A DNA stretch of 64,000 bases from Adlercreutzia murintestinalis (GTDB lineage: Bacteria > Actinomycetota > Coriobacteriia > Coriobacteriales > Eggerthellaceae), in the NCBI RefSeq assembly GCF_943192905.1, contig NZ_CALPCC010000009.1:1-64000 (forward strand), written 5' to 3'. The translations under genes were made by a program, and so were the position numbers. The first letter of the stretch is position 1. Each line of letters begins with the position of its first letter. Of the stretch, positions 27,417 to 35,984 are shown piece after piece. The notes below the pieces were generated by a model. That model searched no databases, had not been told where the DNA came from, and worked only from the letters and a program-made list of their open reading frames with translations.

Positions 27417-28361
27417 ATGCTTCAAAGTGATATTGACAGTCAATCCATATTTGCTATATGCCAACAAACAACTCCATATATGGGACACCACATCGAAGGA
27501 TCAGTAACTCTTGATTTGCGAAATTGGTCTTTTCTCGACATCGGTCAAATCGTTGCATTAGCAATGATGGGTAAGTACTTCCAATCAAATGGCCGTTCTG
27601 TAGATGTGATCGACAATTCTGCAATCTCTGGCTATCTTCAGCGAATGGATTTTTTTCACTACTTAGGAATCCCCTCGCAGGAAAAATTCCAAAGGCATTC
27701 TGGATCGGGAAACTTTTTGGAGCTTTCCGAAATAGATCAGAGCGACAATCGAACAGTTCTACCTTCACGTCTTAAGGAGATCGTAAGTTCCAAATCAGAA
27801 GTCGATCCATCGCTGTTATCAGCATTGGAGTACTCTTTTGGTGAAATCATCGATAATGTATCTACTCATTCAGAAACGCCAATTAATGGAGTTGTGGCGG
27901 CCCAGTTTTATCCTTCGAAGCAGTTTGCTGAATTTTGCGTTGGAGATCTCGGGGTAGGCATCGTTTCTACTCTAAGGAATAATCCTACCTATACCGCTCT
28001 TGGCGACGATGCGCTTTTGCTAGAGGCTTTTGAGGATGGAGTCGGAGAGAATACGGGAACCGACTTTTCCAAAAAAGGACATGGATGTGGCTTCGGATTG
28101 GCCTTTGCTGCTCGATTGGTTGAGGCATCGGGTGGTCAGATGTGGGTTGTTTCCCGAAAGCAGGCAGCTTATTTCGGCAAAGGAATCAAAAAATCTTGTG
28201 CAGGTCACTTCTTTCCAGGAACGCTAATATGTTTAAGGATCCCTTCAAACGTCAGAGTTCTGCAGTCGGATGTCTTTCGTAATGGAAACGATATGCCTTA
28301 TCTGTGGACGCCAACCGAAGGACTCATAGATGATACAGAGTGTAATGATATACTTTGGTAA
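27417..28361 (+). CDS. GHKL-type ATPase with STAS-like N-terminus
   Basis: The 314-residue soluble protein has two parts. The N-terminal 80 residues look STAS-like (VTLDLRNWSFLDIGQIVALA). A C-terminal GHKL ATP-binding domain shows the N box EIIDNVSTHSE (about 148), the G1 box CVGDLGVGI (about 178) and the G2 box KKGHGCGFGLAFAARLVEASG (about 222-240). There is no histidine phosphorylation site or membrane helix, so it is not a standard sensor kinase; SpoIIAB/RsbW-like anti-sigma kinases are nearer relatives by layout. RBS AGGAG precedes ATG 27417. The partner STAS-like gene follows after 17 bases. Confidence 0.75.
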   Translation: MLQSDIDSQSIFAICQQTTPYMGHHIEGSVTLDLRNWSFLDIGQIVALAMMGKYFQSNGRSVDVIDNSAISGYLQRMDFFHYLGIPSQEKFQRHSGSGNFLELSEIDQSDNRTVLPSRLKEIVSSKSEVDPSLLSALEYSFGEIIDNVSTHSETPINGVVAAQFYPSKQFAEFCVGDLGVGIVSTLRNNPTYTALGDDALLLEAFEDGVGENTGTDFSKKGHGCGFGLAFAARLVEASGGQMWVVSRKQAAYFGKGIKKSCAGHFFPGTLICLRIPSNVRVLQSDVFRNGNDMPYLWTPTEGLIDDTECNDILW

Positions 28362-28378
28362 CAGAGAAGGAGGCTGCT

Positions 28379-28675
28379 ATGGTGCTGAAAATGAGCCAAT
28401 TCGGTTCGTCGCTTTGCACAAGAGATATGGGACGTGCGGCCTTCGAAATAATTAATGATGTTCTTTCAGGCTCTTCTGATCGTGTAGTATTTGATTTTTG
28501 CGACGTTAATTCCGTAACGAACTCTTTTGCTGACGAAGTATTTGGAAGGCTTGTCTTTCAACATGGATTCGACATGGTGCGAGCAAGAACCCATTTTGAG
28601 AATGTCGACCGTTTTTCTGCGGTTACAATTCGCACGGCTATGGCTCGTCGCGAGTCAGTTGCTGCACTCGCTTAG
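28379..28675 (+). CDS. STAS-like (DUF4325-type) protein
   Basis: The 98-residue protein has the DUF4325 pattern: VVFDFCDVNSVTNSFADEVFG, a hydrophobic strand then a Ser/Thr-rich turn and helix, as in anti-anti-sigma factors. The start ATG 28379 is set by GAAGGAGG at 28366-28373. It follows the GHKL ATPase gene closely. By analogy with SpoIIAA/SpoIIAB the ATPase could bind or phosphorylate it on a Ser/Thr of SVTNS; this is inference. Confidence 0.72.
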   Translation: MVLKMSQFGSSLCTRDMGRAAFEIINDVLSGSSDRVVFDFCDVNSVTNSFADEVFGRLVFQHGFDMVRARTHFENVDRFSAVTIRTAMARRESVAALA

Positions 28676-28759
28676 TGCGATTGCAAAAAGTTTCATAGTT
28701 TTGAGTCAGCATTAGTTCCAGGTTGATTTGCAAAGCCATCCAAATATCGGTGCGCGGGC

Positions 28760-29077
28760 GATGCTCTTTTCACGGAATTCAAAGGTGCTTTTGCTGGACA
28801 ATATGTGTGTCGGCGGCTTGTAGCAAATTGCGGCATGACGTCTTTCTGTTGGTCGGTGGAAAATTCGCGTGGAGAAATGGGCTTCCTTGTTCAAGCGTGC
28901 GGCGCGACCTATCCCATAGAGGTCAAAACCGCTGAGAATTTGTGAGCGAAAAGCTTGCGGGTATTTTGCAAGAAATACGACGGCATGAAGGCGCGGTGGT
29001 TCAGCCTATCGGGGTATAGGGACAAAGGGTGGATGAAGAACATTCCGCTGTATGCGATCGCACTGTTTGCGAGCTGA
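28760..29077 (+). pseudogene. Remnant of a DUF4143/AAA ATPase C-terminus
   Basis: One open frame, interrupted by TGA at 28943-28945, reads GAFAGQYVCRRLVANCG, ENSRGEMGFLVQACG, YPIEVKTAENL, stop, AKSLRVFCKKY, RWFSLSGYRDKGWM and NIPLYAIALF. This is the typical end of large AAA+ proteins with a DUF4143 domain, including the EVK nuclease-like motif. No ATPase domain lies upstream, so only the last 106 codons remain. It marks old insertion or deletion at this locus. Confidence 0.75.
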
Positions 29078-29183
29078 CAGTGAACACAAAATAGCATACG
29101 AACCTCTTGGCAAGGAATGATGATCGGCAATCTCCTTGTTTTTATTCGTTTGTATCATGAAACGCATTGGGATATAAAACAGT

Positions 29184-30181
29184 CTAGCTAAGTTCGCCGT
29201 TCGTGTCGTTGTCCACTAATTCGACATACGGACATTCTTGGTCATAGTTGCTATTATTTGATGCAAAAAACTTTCGGATGTTGCACTTGCCGTACTTCTT
29301 CTCTTTTTGGTCTTTCTTATTCTTTTTGCGAAGACTCTTACGACCATATTCGATCATGTTGAGGCGGCGGTATGCACAGTTGATAAAGCGTTCATAACGG
29401 CAATCAAGATAAGAGCGATAAAGATGTGGTGATCCAAGACTGCCGCGACATGGCTGGTCGTTGTGGCTTCGTATGCATGCGTTCATTTCATTTGGGTTTT
29501 CATGAAAGTATCTGCAAAACATCAATATCTCGCACGCGCGCTGATAGAGATTCTTCGGTCGATGTTGTGCGAATTCAGGCATATCTATATAGAGCGAATC
29601 AATAGAGATCTCTTGTATATGCTGCAAAGTTATATCTGAGCCTAAGTGATAGGTATCTGTTGAGAGGCATGGACAGCTTTTCTGGGGTGGCCTGTTTGAC
29701 TCTTCTTCGGAATATGGGTTGGAATTTTTTTTTGGCATTGTTCAGAAGATGAACTCCGATTCTTTGTTGCTACACCGCAATAGGGCTGACTATTCTTTGA
29801 TAGATCGAGATAGTTCAGAAAAGGAGCAGCATCGCCTATGGCAACCAATGCTTGATGGTGATATTCGTTCCACTTTGAGATGTCTATGTTCTTAGAATCT
29901 TTTGTTGCCTGTATGAGGACCAAGAGCGTTCTTGAGAGGTTTTGAATGGATTCTATCTCCCGGTCGAAGCGGCTTCTTGTTACATATTCGCTTCGGTTGT
30001 TCAGGTAACCAACGTCAGCAGAGTGTTTTTTGCGGGAGAGGTTGAAAACGAAAGAGACCATTAAAGGAATCACTAGAATGCCGACAATATAGAGAATGAA
30101 ATTTACTGGATCTTCTGTAGCGTTTGGAACGGTCAATGAGGGGTTACTGGGATCTGCGTAAGCCTTTTCAATACATAGCAT
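29184..30181 (-). pseudogene. Membrane-anchored protein, split by a frameshift at nine A
   Basis: Two overlapping frames form one gene. The 5' frame (30181 down to 29642) encodes an N-terminal membrane helix (ILYIVGILVIPLMVSFVFNL), a helical region and a tail that diverges after QCQKKIPTH. The second frame (29738 down to 29184) continues with STDTYHLGSDITLQHI, YERFINCAYRRLN, a Lys-rich stretch and YDQECPYVELVDND. They meet at a run of nine A on the coding strand (29725-29733); a -1 shift joins them into about 330 residues. The C-terminus has cysteines and a basic region. A related, more decayed copy lies at 62748-63607. Function unknown. Confidence 0.6.
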
Positions 30182-30625
30182 GATTGCCTTCTCGATCGAA
30201 GCATTTCGGGAACTTGTCTGCTGCCCAGTGTTTTATGACGCTTGCAGAATACCGCTTGTGTTGGGTTTTTGCTACCCGTTAGATGTGAGACAGTTGACAG
30301 TAAAGCTGATTTTGCCGTGATTGTCGACCAAGTCCATGAAGGATAGAGCCATAGTGTTGATAGCCATTGAGCGGTGCGGGTGAGTTGTGAGTTGTGGGGG
30401 CATCCTTTACAATGGCATGTGAGCAGATTTCGTAAAAGATTGCAGCTCTTTTACGGGTCTGCGTTTTGTGTTTTCGGACGCAAAACAAGGAAGCTCCGTT
30501 GCGAATAGGTAAGTGCTGCTATAGAGACAAAAGAAGAAATAGCGTATTCCGAGTCGACTTCCCCGGATGGTGAGGCGCGTGTTGATTTTTCTCTGGCGCC
30601 CAATTCCTCCATTCCACAGAAATCC
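30182..30625 (+). other. Leader region of the polysaccharide locus
   Basis: No convincing gene lies here. It holds the promoter at 30385-30413 and then a leader of about 210 bases. In the frame of the sugar-transferase gene the codons stay open back to about 30507 but lack ATG, GTG or TTG, so an N-terminal extension from an unusual start cannot be excluded. Confidence 0.5.
30385..30413 (+). promoter_or_regulatory. Promoter of the polysaccharide operon
   Basis: TTGTGA (30385-30390) and TACAAT (30408-30413) are separated by 17 bp. It is the best promoter upstream of the run of same-strand genes from 30626 to 49616. Confidence 0.55.
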
Positions 30626-31234
30626 ATGCGTTATCGGGTGATCAAACGAGCGTTCGACATTCTCTTTAGCAGTGCGGTTATTGTGGTGGGTGCAGTACCG
30701 GGTATTGTGATAGCTTTGGCAGTAGTGGCTGATACGCACGGCTCTCCATTCTATTTGCAAGAGCGCATAGGCCAATATGGGCGGCCGTTTAAAATCGTGA
30801 AGTTGCGCACCATGGTTGCTGATTCGGATGATCTAGAGAAGCATTTAAACGCCGAGCAACTCGAGCAGTGGCAGCAAGAGCATAAGGTCGACGATGATCC
30901 GCGGATTACGCGCTTGGGTGCATGGTTACGCAAGCATAGCGTGGATGAAGTTCCGAACTTCTTCAACGTGTTCATCGGCCAGATGAGCGTGATAGGACCG
31001 CGTGCTATCACGGTTGACGAGTTGAAATGGTTCGGGGACAAAGCGGCTGTGATGCTCTCGGTGCCCTCTGGTATTACAGGGCTTTGGCAGGTGCAAGGCC
31101 GTAATGATGCAACCTTCGAATCGGGCATGCGTCAGAAGCTAGAGTTGTACTACGCTGAGCACGCCCGCATCAAGCTTGATTGGAAGATCGCATTCAAAAC
31201 GATAACCTCTATAGTGAAAGGGACAGGAAAGTAG
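30626..31234 (+). CDS. Initiating sugar-phosphate transferase (undecaprenyl-phosphate)
   Basis: The 202-residue protein is the catalytic part of the WbaP/PglC-type bacterial sugar transferase family, which moves a sugar-1-phosphate from UDP-sugar to undecaprenyl phosphate. It has the membrane-inserting helix (IKRAFDILFSSAVIVVGAVP), the KIVKLRTMVADSD signature, LRKHSVDEVPNFFNV, MSVIGPRA and GITGLWQVQGRN. The short form lacks the extra N-terminal membrane domain of WcaJ. The first gene of the locus is commonly this enzyme. No Shine-Dalgarno is visible before ATG 30626. Confidence 0.9.
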   Translation: MRYRVIKRAFDILFSSAVIVVGAVPGIVIALAVVADTHGSPFYLQERIGQYGRPFKIVKLRTMVADSDDLEKHLNAEQLEQWQQEHKVDDDPRITRLGAWLRKHSVDEVPNFFNVFIGQMSVIGPRAITVDELKWFGDKAAVMLSVPSGITGLWQVQGRNDATFESGMRQKLELYYAEHARIKLDWKIAFKTITSIVKGTGK

Positions 31235-31376
31235 AGCCCTTTCCTCAATCTTGATGTGGGTATAAAGGCGCCAAAGAACTGTTGCGTTCATTTAGAGCGC
31301 TAAGAACCTGGTAAAATACACTGGGATAACTTGATGTGTAATGGAGCGCGTTCCGTAACTCTTCTTGGAGGAGCGA

Positions 31377-32486
31377 ATGACAAAACCCCTTCGTGTTGCT
31401 TTGATAATGGGAAAGATGAACGGCGGCGGGGTAGAGTCTGTTGTCATGAATTACTGTTCTCGTATTAGGGGCGAGAATGTTCAGTTCGACTTTGTTGTTG
31501 ATTCTGATTCACAGTGTGTTCCTAGAGACTGGTTCGAGGGTAGAGATAACTGTCGATTGATCATGGTATCCCCCTATCAAAGCCTTATCAGGTATCTTAA
31601 AGAGCTTGATATCCTCTTTCGGACTGAACACTACGATATCGTCCATTCCCACATCAATTCTTTGTCAGTTTTCCCGCTTTATGCGGCAAAACGTGCTGGT
31701 ATCAAAACCAGGATTGCTCACGCCCATTCAACGGCAGGAAAAGGGGAGTATAAGAGAAATCTTCTTAAATGGGTTCTTCGTAGGTTCTCAGGTTTGTATC
31801 CAACAGACAGGATCGCATGTTCAGCGTATGCGGGAGAATGGCTTTTCGGTCGCACAGCCTCTTTCACAGTTCTCAACAATGCTATCGACGTGAAGAGATT
31901 CTGCTTCAATCCCGATATTCGCAAGCGGACACGCGAGGAATTAGGAATCGATGACGATGCTTTTGTGGTGGGGCACATCGGCCGATTCATGTACCAAAAG
32001 AACCACCCTTTCTTAATAGATATATTCAAGGAGATTCATGACCGCCAAGCCTCTTCCCGGTTGATCCTAGTTGGGGAAGGCAAGTTGAAGCGGGCGGTCC
32101 AGGACAAGGCCACATCGGAAGGCTTAGGGGGTGCGGTTCTCTTTCTTGGTCAAAGAGATGATGTTTGGAGGCTGTATCAGGCCTTCGATATCTTCGTTTT
32201 GCCGAGCTTTTATGAGGGGCTTCCTGTTGTGGGAGTGGAAGCTCAGGCTTCGGGGTTGCCTTGCGTGTTCTCGGAAGAGATTACCGAAGAAGTCAAGATC
32301 ACTGAAAAATGCACTGTGCTTCCGCTCGAAGAAGGAGCTGGCGTCTGGGCGGAAACCATTCTCCGAGAAGGATCGTTACATGCGGGCAACGTGAGGAGCG
32401 CCGTTGGTATGGACGCTTTCGACATAGAGAAAGAAGCGCAGCGCCTCGAGACGTTCTACGGGAACTCGATGAAGAGGAATAACTGA
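31377..32486 (+). CDS. Glycosyltransferase family 4 (GT-B)
   Basis: The 369-residue protein (ATG 31377, RBS GGAGGAG) has a glycine-rich N-terminal loop MNGGGVESVVMNY and the C-terminal nucleotide-sugar site FVLPSFYEGLPVVGVEAQA, with IGRFMYQKNHPFLIDIFKEI in between. HAHSTAG is typical of EpsF/CapM-like enzymes. It is cytoplasmic or peripheral. It probably adds the second sugar of the repeat unit; donor and linkage cannot be read. Confidence 0.9.
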   Translation: MTKPLRVALIMGKMNGGGVESVVMNYCSRIRGENVQFDFVVDSDSQCVPRDWFEGRDNCRLIMVSPYQSLIRYLKELDILFRTEHYDIVHSHINSLSVFPLYAAKRAGIKTRIAHAHSTAGKGEYKRNLLKWVLRRFSGLYPTDRIACSAYAGEWLFGRTASFTVLNNAIDVKRFCFNPDIRKRTREELGIDDDAFVVGHIGRFMYQKNHPFLIDIFKEIHDRQASSRLILVGEGKLKRAVQDKATSEGLGGAVLFLGQRDDVWRLYQAFDIFVLPSFYEGLPVVGVEAQASGLPCVFSEEITEEVKITEKCTVLPLEEGAGVWAETILREGSLHAGNVRSAVGMDAFDIEKEAQRLETFYGNSMKRNN

Positions 32487-32487
32487 G

Positions 32488-33654
32488 ATGGCTTCGATAG
32501 CTATTGCATCTTGTTATGACAAGCATAACTACGGAAGTGTTCTCCAAGCCTATGCCACGCAGTTTGCGATCGCGCAGCTGGGGTTTGATGTGATAACCCT
32601 GAACAAGGATGGCTTGACCGCGCAACTGCGAGTGAACCGCAGTCGGTATTATCGCCGTAATATCCTCGATCTTTCCATGTATCGTGCAAAGAAAGGCTTT
32701 GTGCTGCATAGATTGCGCAAAAAACTCGATCCTCGATTCAAAGAGAAGATGGATGAACGGAAAGAGGCTTTTGACGCTTTTATCGGCGAGCATTTCTCTC
32801 TGGCTCCCGAAGTGCCGACTTTCGCGGCTCTGAGCGAGTACTGCGAACAGTTTTCGAGCGTTGTGGTTGGAAGCGACCAGCTTTGGCTTCCCGTTAACAT
32901 TGCGGGGGATTACTATACCCTTTCGTTTGTTCCGGAGGGCGTGAACAAAGTCTCCTACGCGACCAGCTTCGGCGTTTCCCGTCTCCCTGAATTCTATTTC
33001 CAGGAGATGGCGCACTATCTTTCCGGTTACCATGCGATCTCTGTGCGCGAAGAAAGCGGTCAGAAGATCGTAGCCGAGATGGGTTATGACTGCGAGGTGG
33101 TAGCCGATCCTACTCTTCTGCTATCGCGGGATGATTGGGATAAGCTGGCTGATGGCGGGTTACAAGTGTCCAAGGAGCCTTATGTGTTCTGCTATTTTAT
33201 GGGGAAGAACATCTGGAATCGGGAATGCGCAAAACGGCTTGCGCAGGCGTCTGGATGCAAGATAATCGCTGTAAGCCATTTGGATGAGTATGTCGCATAT
33301 GACGATAGGGGATTTGCCGATTATCAGCCCTACAGAGTCGGGCCAGCCCAATGGCTTGATCTGATAAAAGGAGCAGCCTACGTCTGCACAGATTCGTTCC
33401 ATGGCACCGTTTTCGCCTCTCTCTACAATAAGACTCTATTCGTTTTCCGTAGACATGAGCAGATGGGAACCCAGTCGACGAATTCTCGTCTTGACACGCT
33501 TTTGAAGAGGCTGGGACTGGGTAAGAGAATGTGCGGGACAAAAGACCATTTTGAATCTATCATAGAAGAGCCGGTTGACTTCTCTCGTGTGAATCGCAGC
33601 ATTGTACAGTACAGAGATTCTTCCGCGAAATGGTTGGCGAGCGCATTACGTTAG
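32488..33654 (+). CDS. Polysaccharide pyruvyl transferase family protein (1)
   Basis: The 388-residue protein has the PF04230 features: NYGSVLQAYATQFAI near the N-terminus, VVGSDQLWLP (about 130), YATSFGVS, SVREESG, VADPTLLL and the C-terminal TDSFHGTVFASLYNK (about 300). Members add ketal pyruvate to sugars, but many in such loci are uncharacterised. It starts 2 bases after the preceding gene's stop, and the FrhB-like gene follows 11 bases on; the pair recurs at 38271/43516. Confidence 0.88.
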   Translation: MASIAIASCYDKHNYGSVLQAYATQFAIAQLGFDVITLNKDGLTAQLRVNRSRYYRRNILDLSMYRAKKGFVLHRLRKKLDPRFKEKMDERKEAFDAFIGEHFSLAPEVPTFAALSEYCEQFSSVVVGSDQLWLPVNIAGDYYTLSFVPEGVNKVSYATSFGVSRLPEFYFQEMAHYLSGYHAISVREESGQKIVAEMGYDCEVVADPTLLLSRDDWDKLADGGLQVSKEPYVFCYFMGKNIWNRECAKRLAQASGCKIIAVSHLDEYVAYDDRGFADYQPYRVGPAQWLDLIKGAAYVCTDSFHGTVFASLYNKTLFVFRRHEQMGTQSTNSRLDTLLKRLGLGKRMCGTKDHFESIIEEPVDFSRVNRSIVQYRDSSAKWLASALR

Positions 33655-33664
33655 CAGGTTCTAA

Positions 33665-34876
33665 ATGATCCAGATTACCGACAAGACGCTCTGTTGCGGT
33701 TGTGCCGCTTGCATGAATATATGTCCGGTCAACTGCATCAGCATGAAAGCTGATGAAGAGGGTTGTGAATACCCTTCAGTGGATGTGTGCGTCTGTATCG
33801 GATGCGGAAAATGCGAGCGTGTCTGCCCGGTGCTTTCTCCCTTGGCCGAAGAAGCCTGCGATCAAGAGGCTTTTCTTGTGCAGAACAAAGACGAAAGGGT
33901 CCTTTTACAAAGCACATCAGGTGGGGCATTCTCCGCTTTAGCCGAGAGCATTATAGAGGAAGGGGGGGTTGTGTGGGGGAGCGGGTATGCTCCTGATTCC
34001 CCTGCTCTGGTTGTGACATGTTTTGCTGTTGATACTGTTGGTAAGCTACAGAGCTTTCGAAACAGTAAATATCTTCAAAGCAGCATAGGCTATGCTTTCA
34101 GAAAGATAGAAGAACAGCTCCGTGACAGCACGAAGGTCCTTTTCTCTGGAACGCCGTGTCAGGCTGAGGGACTGATAAGATACCTGGGCAGGCCTTTTGA
34201 CAACCTCATACTCGTAGATGTGGTATGTAGGGCTGTACCTTCTAATGCGGTGTTCGCTTCCTATCTTGAGTGGCTAGAAGCCAAAACGGGCAAGAAAGCG
34301 ACCCAGGTGCGTTTCCGCGATAAACGCAGATATGGGTATCACTATTCGAATATATGCGCCTTCGAGCACGATTCTGAGGAGCCGTTCTATTCTGCCGGGG
34401 TAGAGAGCGACCCTTATCTGAGAGCCTTTTTCTCGAATATATGCGACCGGCCATGCTGCTATGAATGTCGGTTCAAGAAGCGATACAGGAGGGTCGATCT
34501 GACGCTTTGGGATTGCTTCGATGTGGGAAGATTCTCCAAGACAATGAACAACAACAAGGGTGCGACCCGCGTTCTCGTTCACTCCGAAAAAGGCGCTCTC
34601 ATCCTAAAGGATATACAGCCCTATGCGCATGTGGAGCAGATAGAGGTCGATAGGGCGATCGATAGAGTGAACGAGCTTTTCAACTCAGCACGGAAGAATC
34701 CGAAACGTTCTATCTTTATGGAAGATCTGCTGCGGATGGATGGCTGCACGCTCATGGAGACCTGGTTTCCAGACAATCTCCGAGTGAAGGCTGAGCGCTT
34801 GGGACGCAGGGTCGCCGAGCGTTTTGGCGTCTACGATACAGTGAAGTTCTTTTTGAAAAAGCTGTTGGGGAAATGA
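33665..34876 (+). CDS. FrhB/FdhB-like iron-sulfur protein (F420 dehydrogenase beta type) (1)
   Basis: The 403-residue protein opens with two 4Fe-4S motifs, CCGCAACMNICP (about 10-21) and CIGCGKCERVCP (about 45-56). The FrhB N- and C-terminal domains follow, with STSGGAFSALAE, SGTPCQAEGLIRYLG and RPCCYECRFKKRYRRVDLTLWD. Such proteins are usual companions of pyruvyl transferases in polysaccharide loci, where they may act as flavin/Fe-S oxidoreductases on sugars or as electron donors; an F420 role is not established. A run of seven G at 33962-33968 lies within it. It overlaps the next gene by ATGA. Confidence 0.85.
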   Translation: MIQITDKTLCCGCAACMNICPVNCISMKADEEGCEYPSVDVCVCIGCGKCERVCPVLSPLAEEACDQEAFLVQNKDERVLLQSTSGGAFSALAESIIEEGGVVWGSGYAPDSPALVVTCFAVDTVGKLQSFRNSKYLQSSIGYAFRKIEEQLRDSTKVLFSGTPCQAEGLIRYLGRPFDNLILVDVVCRAVPSNAVFASYLEWLEAKTGKKATQVRFRDKRRYGYHYSNICAFEHDSEEPFYSAGVESDPYLRAFFSNICDRPCCYECRFKKRYRRVDLTLWDCFDVGRFSKTMNNNKGATRVLVHSEKGALILKDIQPYAHVEQIEVDRAIDRVNELFNSARKNPKRSIFMEDLLRMDGCTLMETWFPDNLRVKAERLGRRVAERFGVYDTVKFFLKKLLGK

Positions 34877-35946
34877 TGAAGTTCGACTCCGTGCTCGTTA
34901 CCGCTGTCGTCCCAGCCCATAATTGTGAAAAAACAATATGTGCTTGCGTTGATTCGCTTCTTGGACAAAGTTACGGGAACATCGAGATCGTTGTCGTAGA
35001 GAATGGCTCTACAGATAGGACTGCTTCTACAATACAAGAGCAATATGGACGGCAACAAGAGGTTGTTGTTCTTCCGCTTGAAGAAGCGAATGTCGCTCGT
35101 GCTCGAAAGGCGGGCGTCGAAAGGGCCAGAGGCGATTTGATTGCGTTCTGCGACTCCGATGACTGGTATCAAAAGGATGCGATACAGATATTGGCCACAA
35201 AGCTCCAACAGCAAAATGCCGATATTGTGAACTGCGGGTATGCAAAAGCGATCTCTCCTGGAATCCCACTGCGGTTCCCTCGCTCTTTTGTAGAAGCTGA
35301 TACTGTCTTGAAAAAGAGCGAATGGTCGTACAGCGATTATGTTAAGCCCTACAATCCTCTTCGCTATCCGTTTTTTAGCGGGCTATGCGGTTCTCTTTAT
35401 AAAAGATCTGTGCTGCAAGCAGTCCCAGAAGATGTTCTGGATAACGGCTTACGCCGAGGAGAGGATATACTGGTCAATTCCTATGCGCAGTTGATGGCTT
35501 CGAAGGTTCTCACGATACCTGATATGCTGTATCGTTATCGAGTCGGGGGCGTTACCTCAAAGAATGAGAGGCTTTTAGAGGATCTTTTCAAACTCAAGGA
35601 AGAGCTGGATAGGTATTATGCTCCGCACATCCCTTGCTCGCAAACGGATTTGGACGCAGAATCGGCATCCTATATCCTCAACATCATCTTTAGGAGATAC
35701 CAGAGCGCTTATGCTGTCAGCAAAAGAGATGTTGTGCTTTTTTATGAGCAGGCTTTACATGATGTCCGCGTGCGGGGTCTTGCCAAGATGTTGCTAGACT
35801 CCGACCCGGAAGAGGATGATGTTCTCATAGCAAAGCTATTCTTGCAAGATGATCCAGAATGGTTGGCATGCAATGCAAAAAAGAGGTATGCAGCAAAACG
35901 GTATACACTGAAAGCGCTCGCCGGGATAAGCAGATTATTCCGCTAG
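34873..35946 (+). CDS. Family 2 glycosyltransferase
   Basis: The 357-residue GT-A protein shows VTAVVPAHNCEKTICACVDS, IEIVVVENGSTDRTAST and the metal motif IAFCDSDDWYQKDA. LRRGEDILVNSYAQLM supplies the typical catalytic acidic ED. The C-terminal 120 residues are helical and soluble. ATG 34873 overlaps the FrhB-like stop by 4 bases, implying coupled translation. The sugar transferred is unknown. Confidence 0.88.
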   Translation: MMKFDSVLVTAVVPAHNCEKTICACVDSLLGQSYGNIEIVVVENGSTDRTASTIQEQYGRQQEVVVLPLEEANVARARKAGVERARGDLIAFCDSDDWYQKDAIQILATKLQQQNADIVNCGYAKAISPGIPLRFPRSFVEADTVLKKSEWSYSDYVKPYNPLRYPFFSGLCGSLYKRSVLQAVPEDVLDNGLRRGEDILVNSYAQLMASKVLTIPDMLYRYRVGGVTSKNERLLEDLFKLKEELDRYYAPHIPCSQTDLDAESASYILNIIFRRYQSAYAVSKRDVVLFYEQALHDVRVRGLAKMLLDSDPEEDDVLIAKLFLQDDPEWLACNAKKRYAAKRYTLKALAGISRLFR

Positions 35947-35984
35947 CGGTTTTTACCGTTCTGTGAGAGTGATAGTCGGGGTGT

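Noticed and set aside
33665-34876. True coenzyme F420 hydrogenase subunit
   Set aside because: No hydrogenase or F420 genes accompany it; the pairing with pyruvyl transferase is the usual polysaccharide-locus context.
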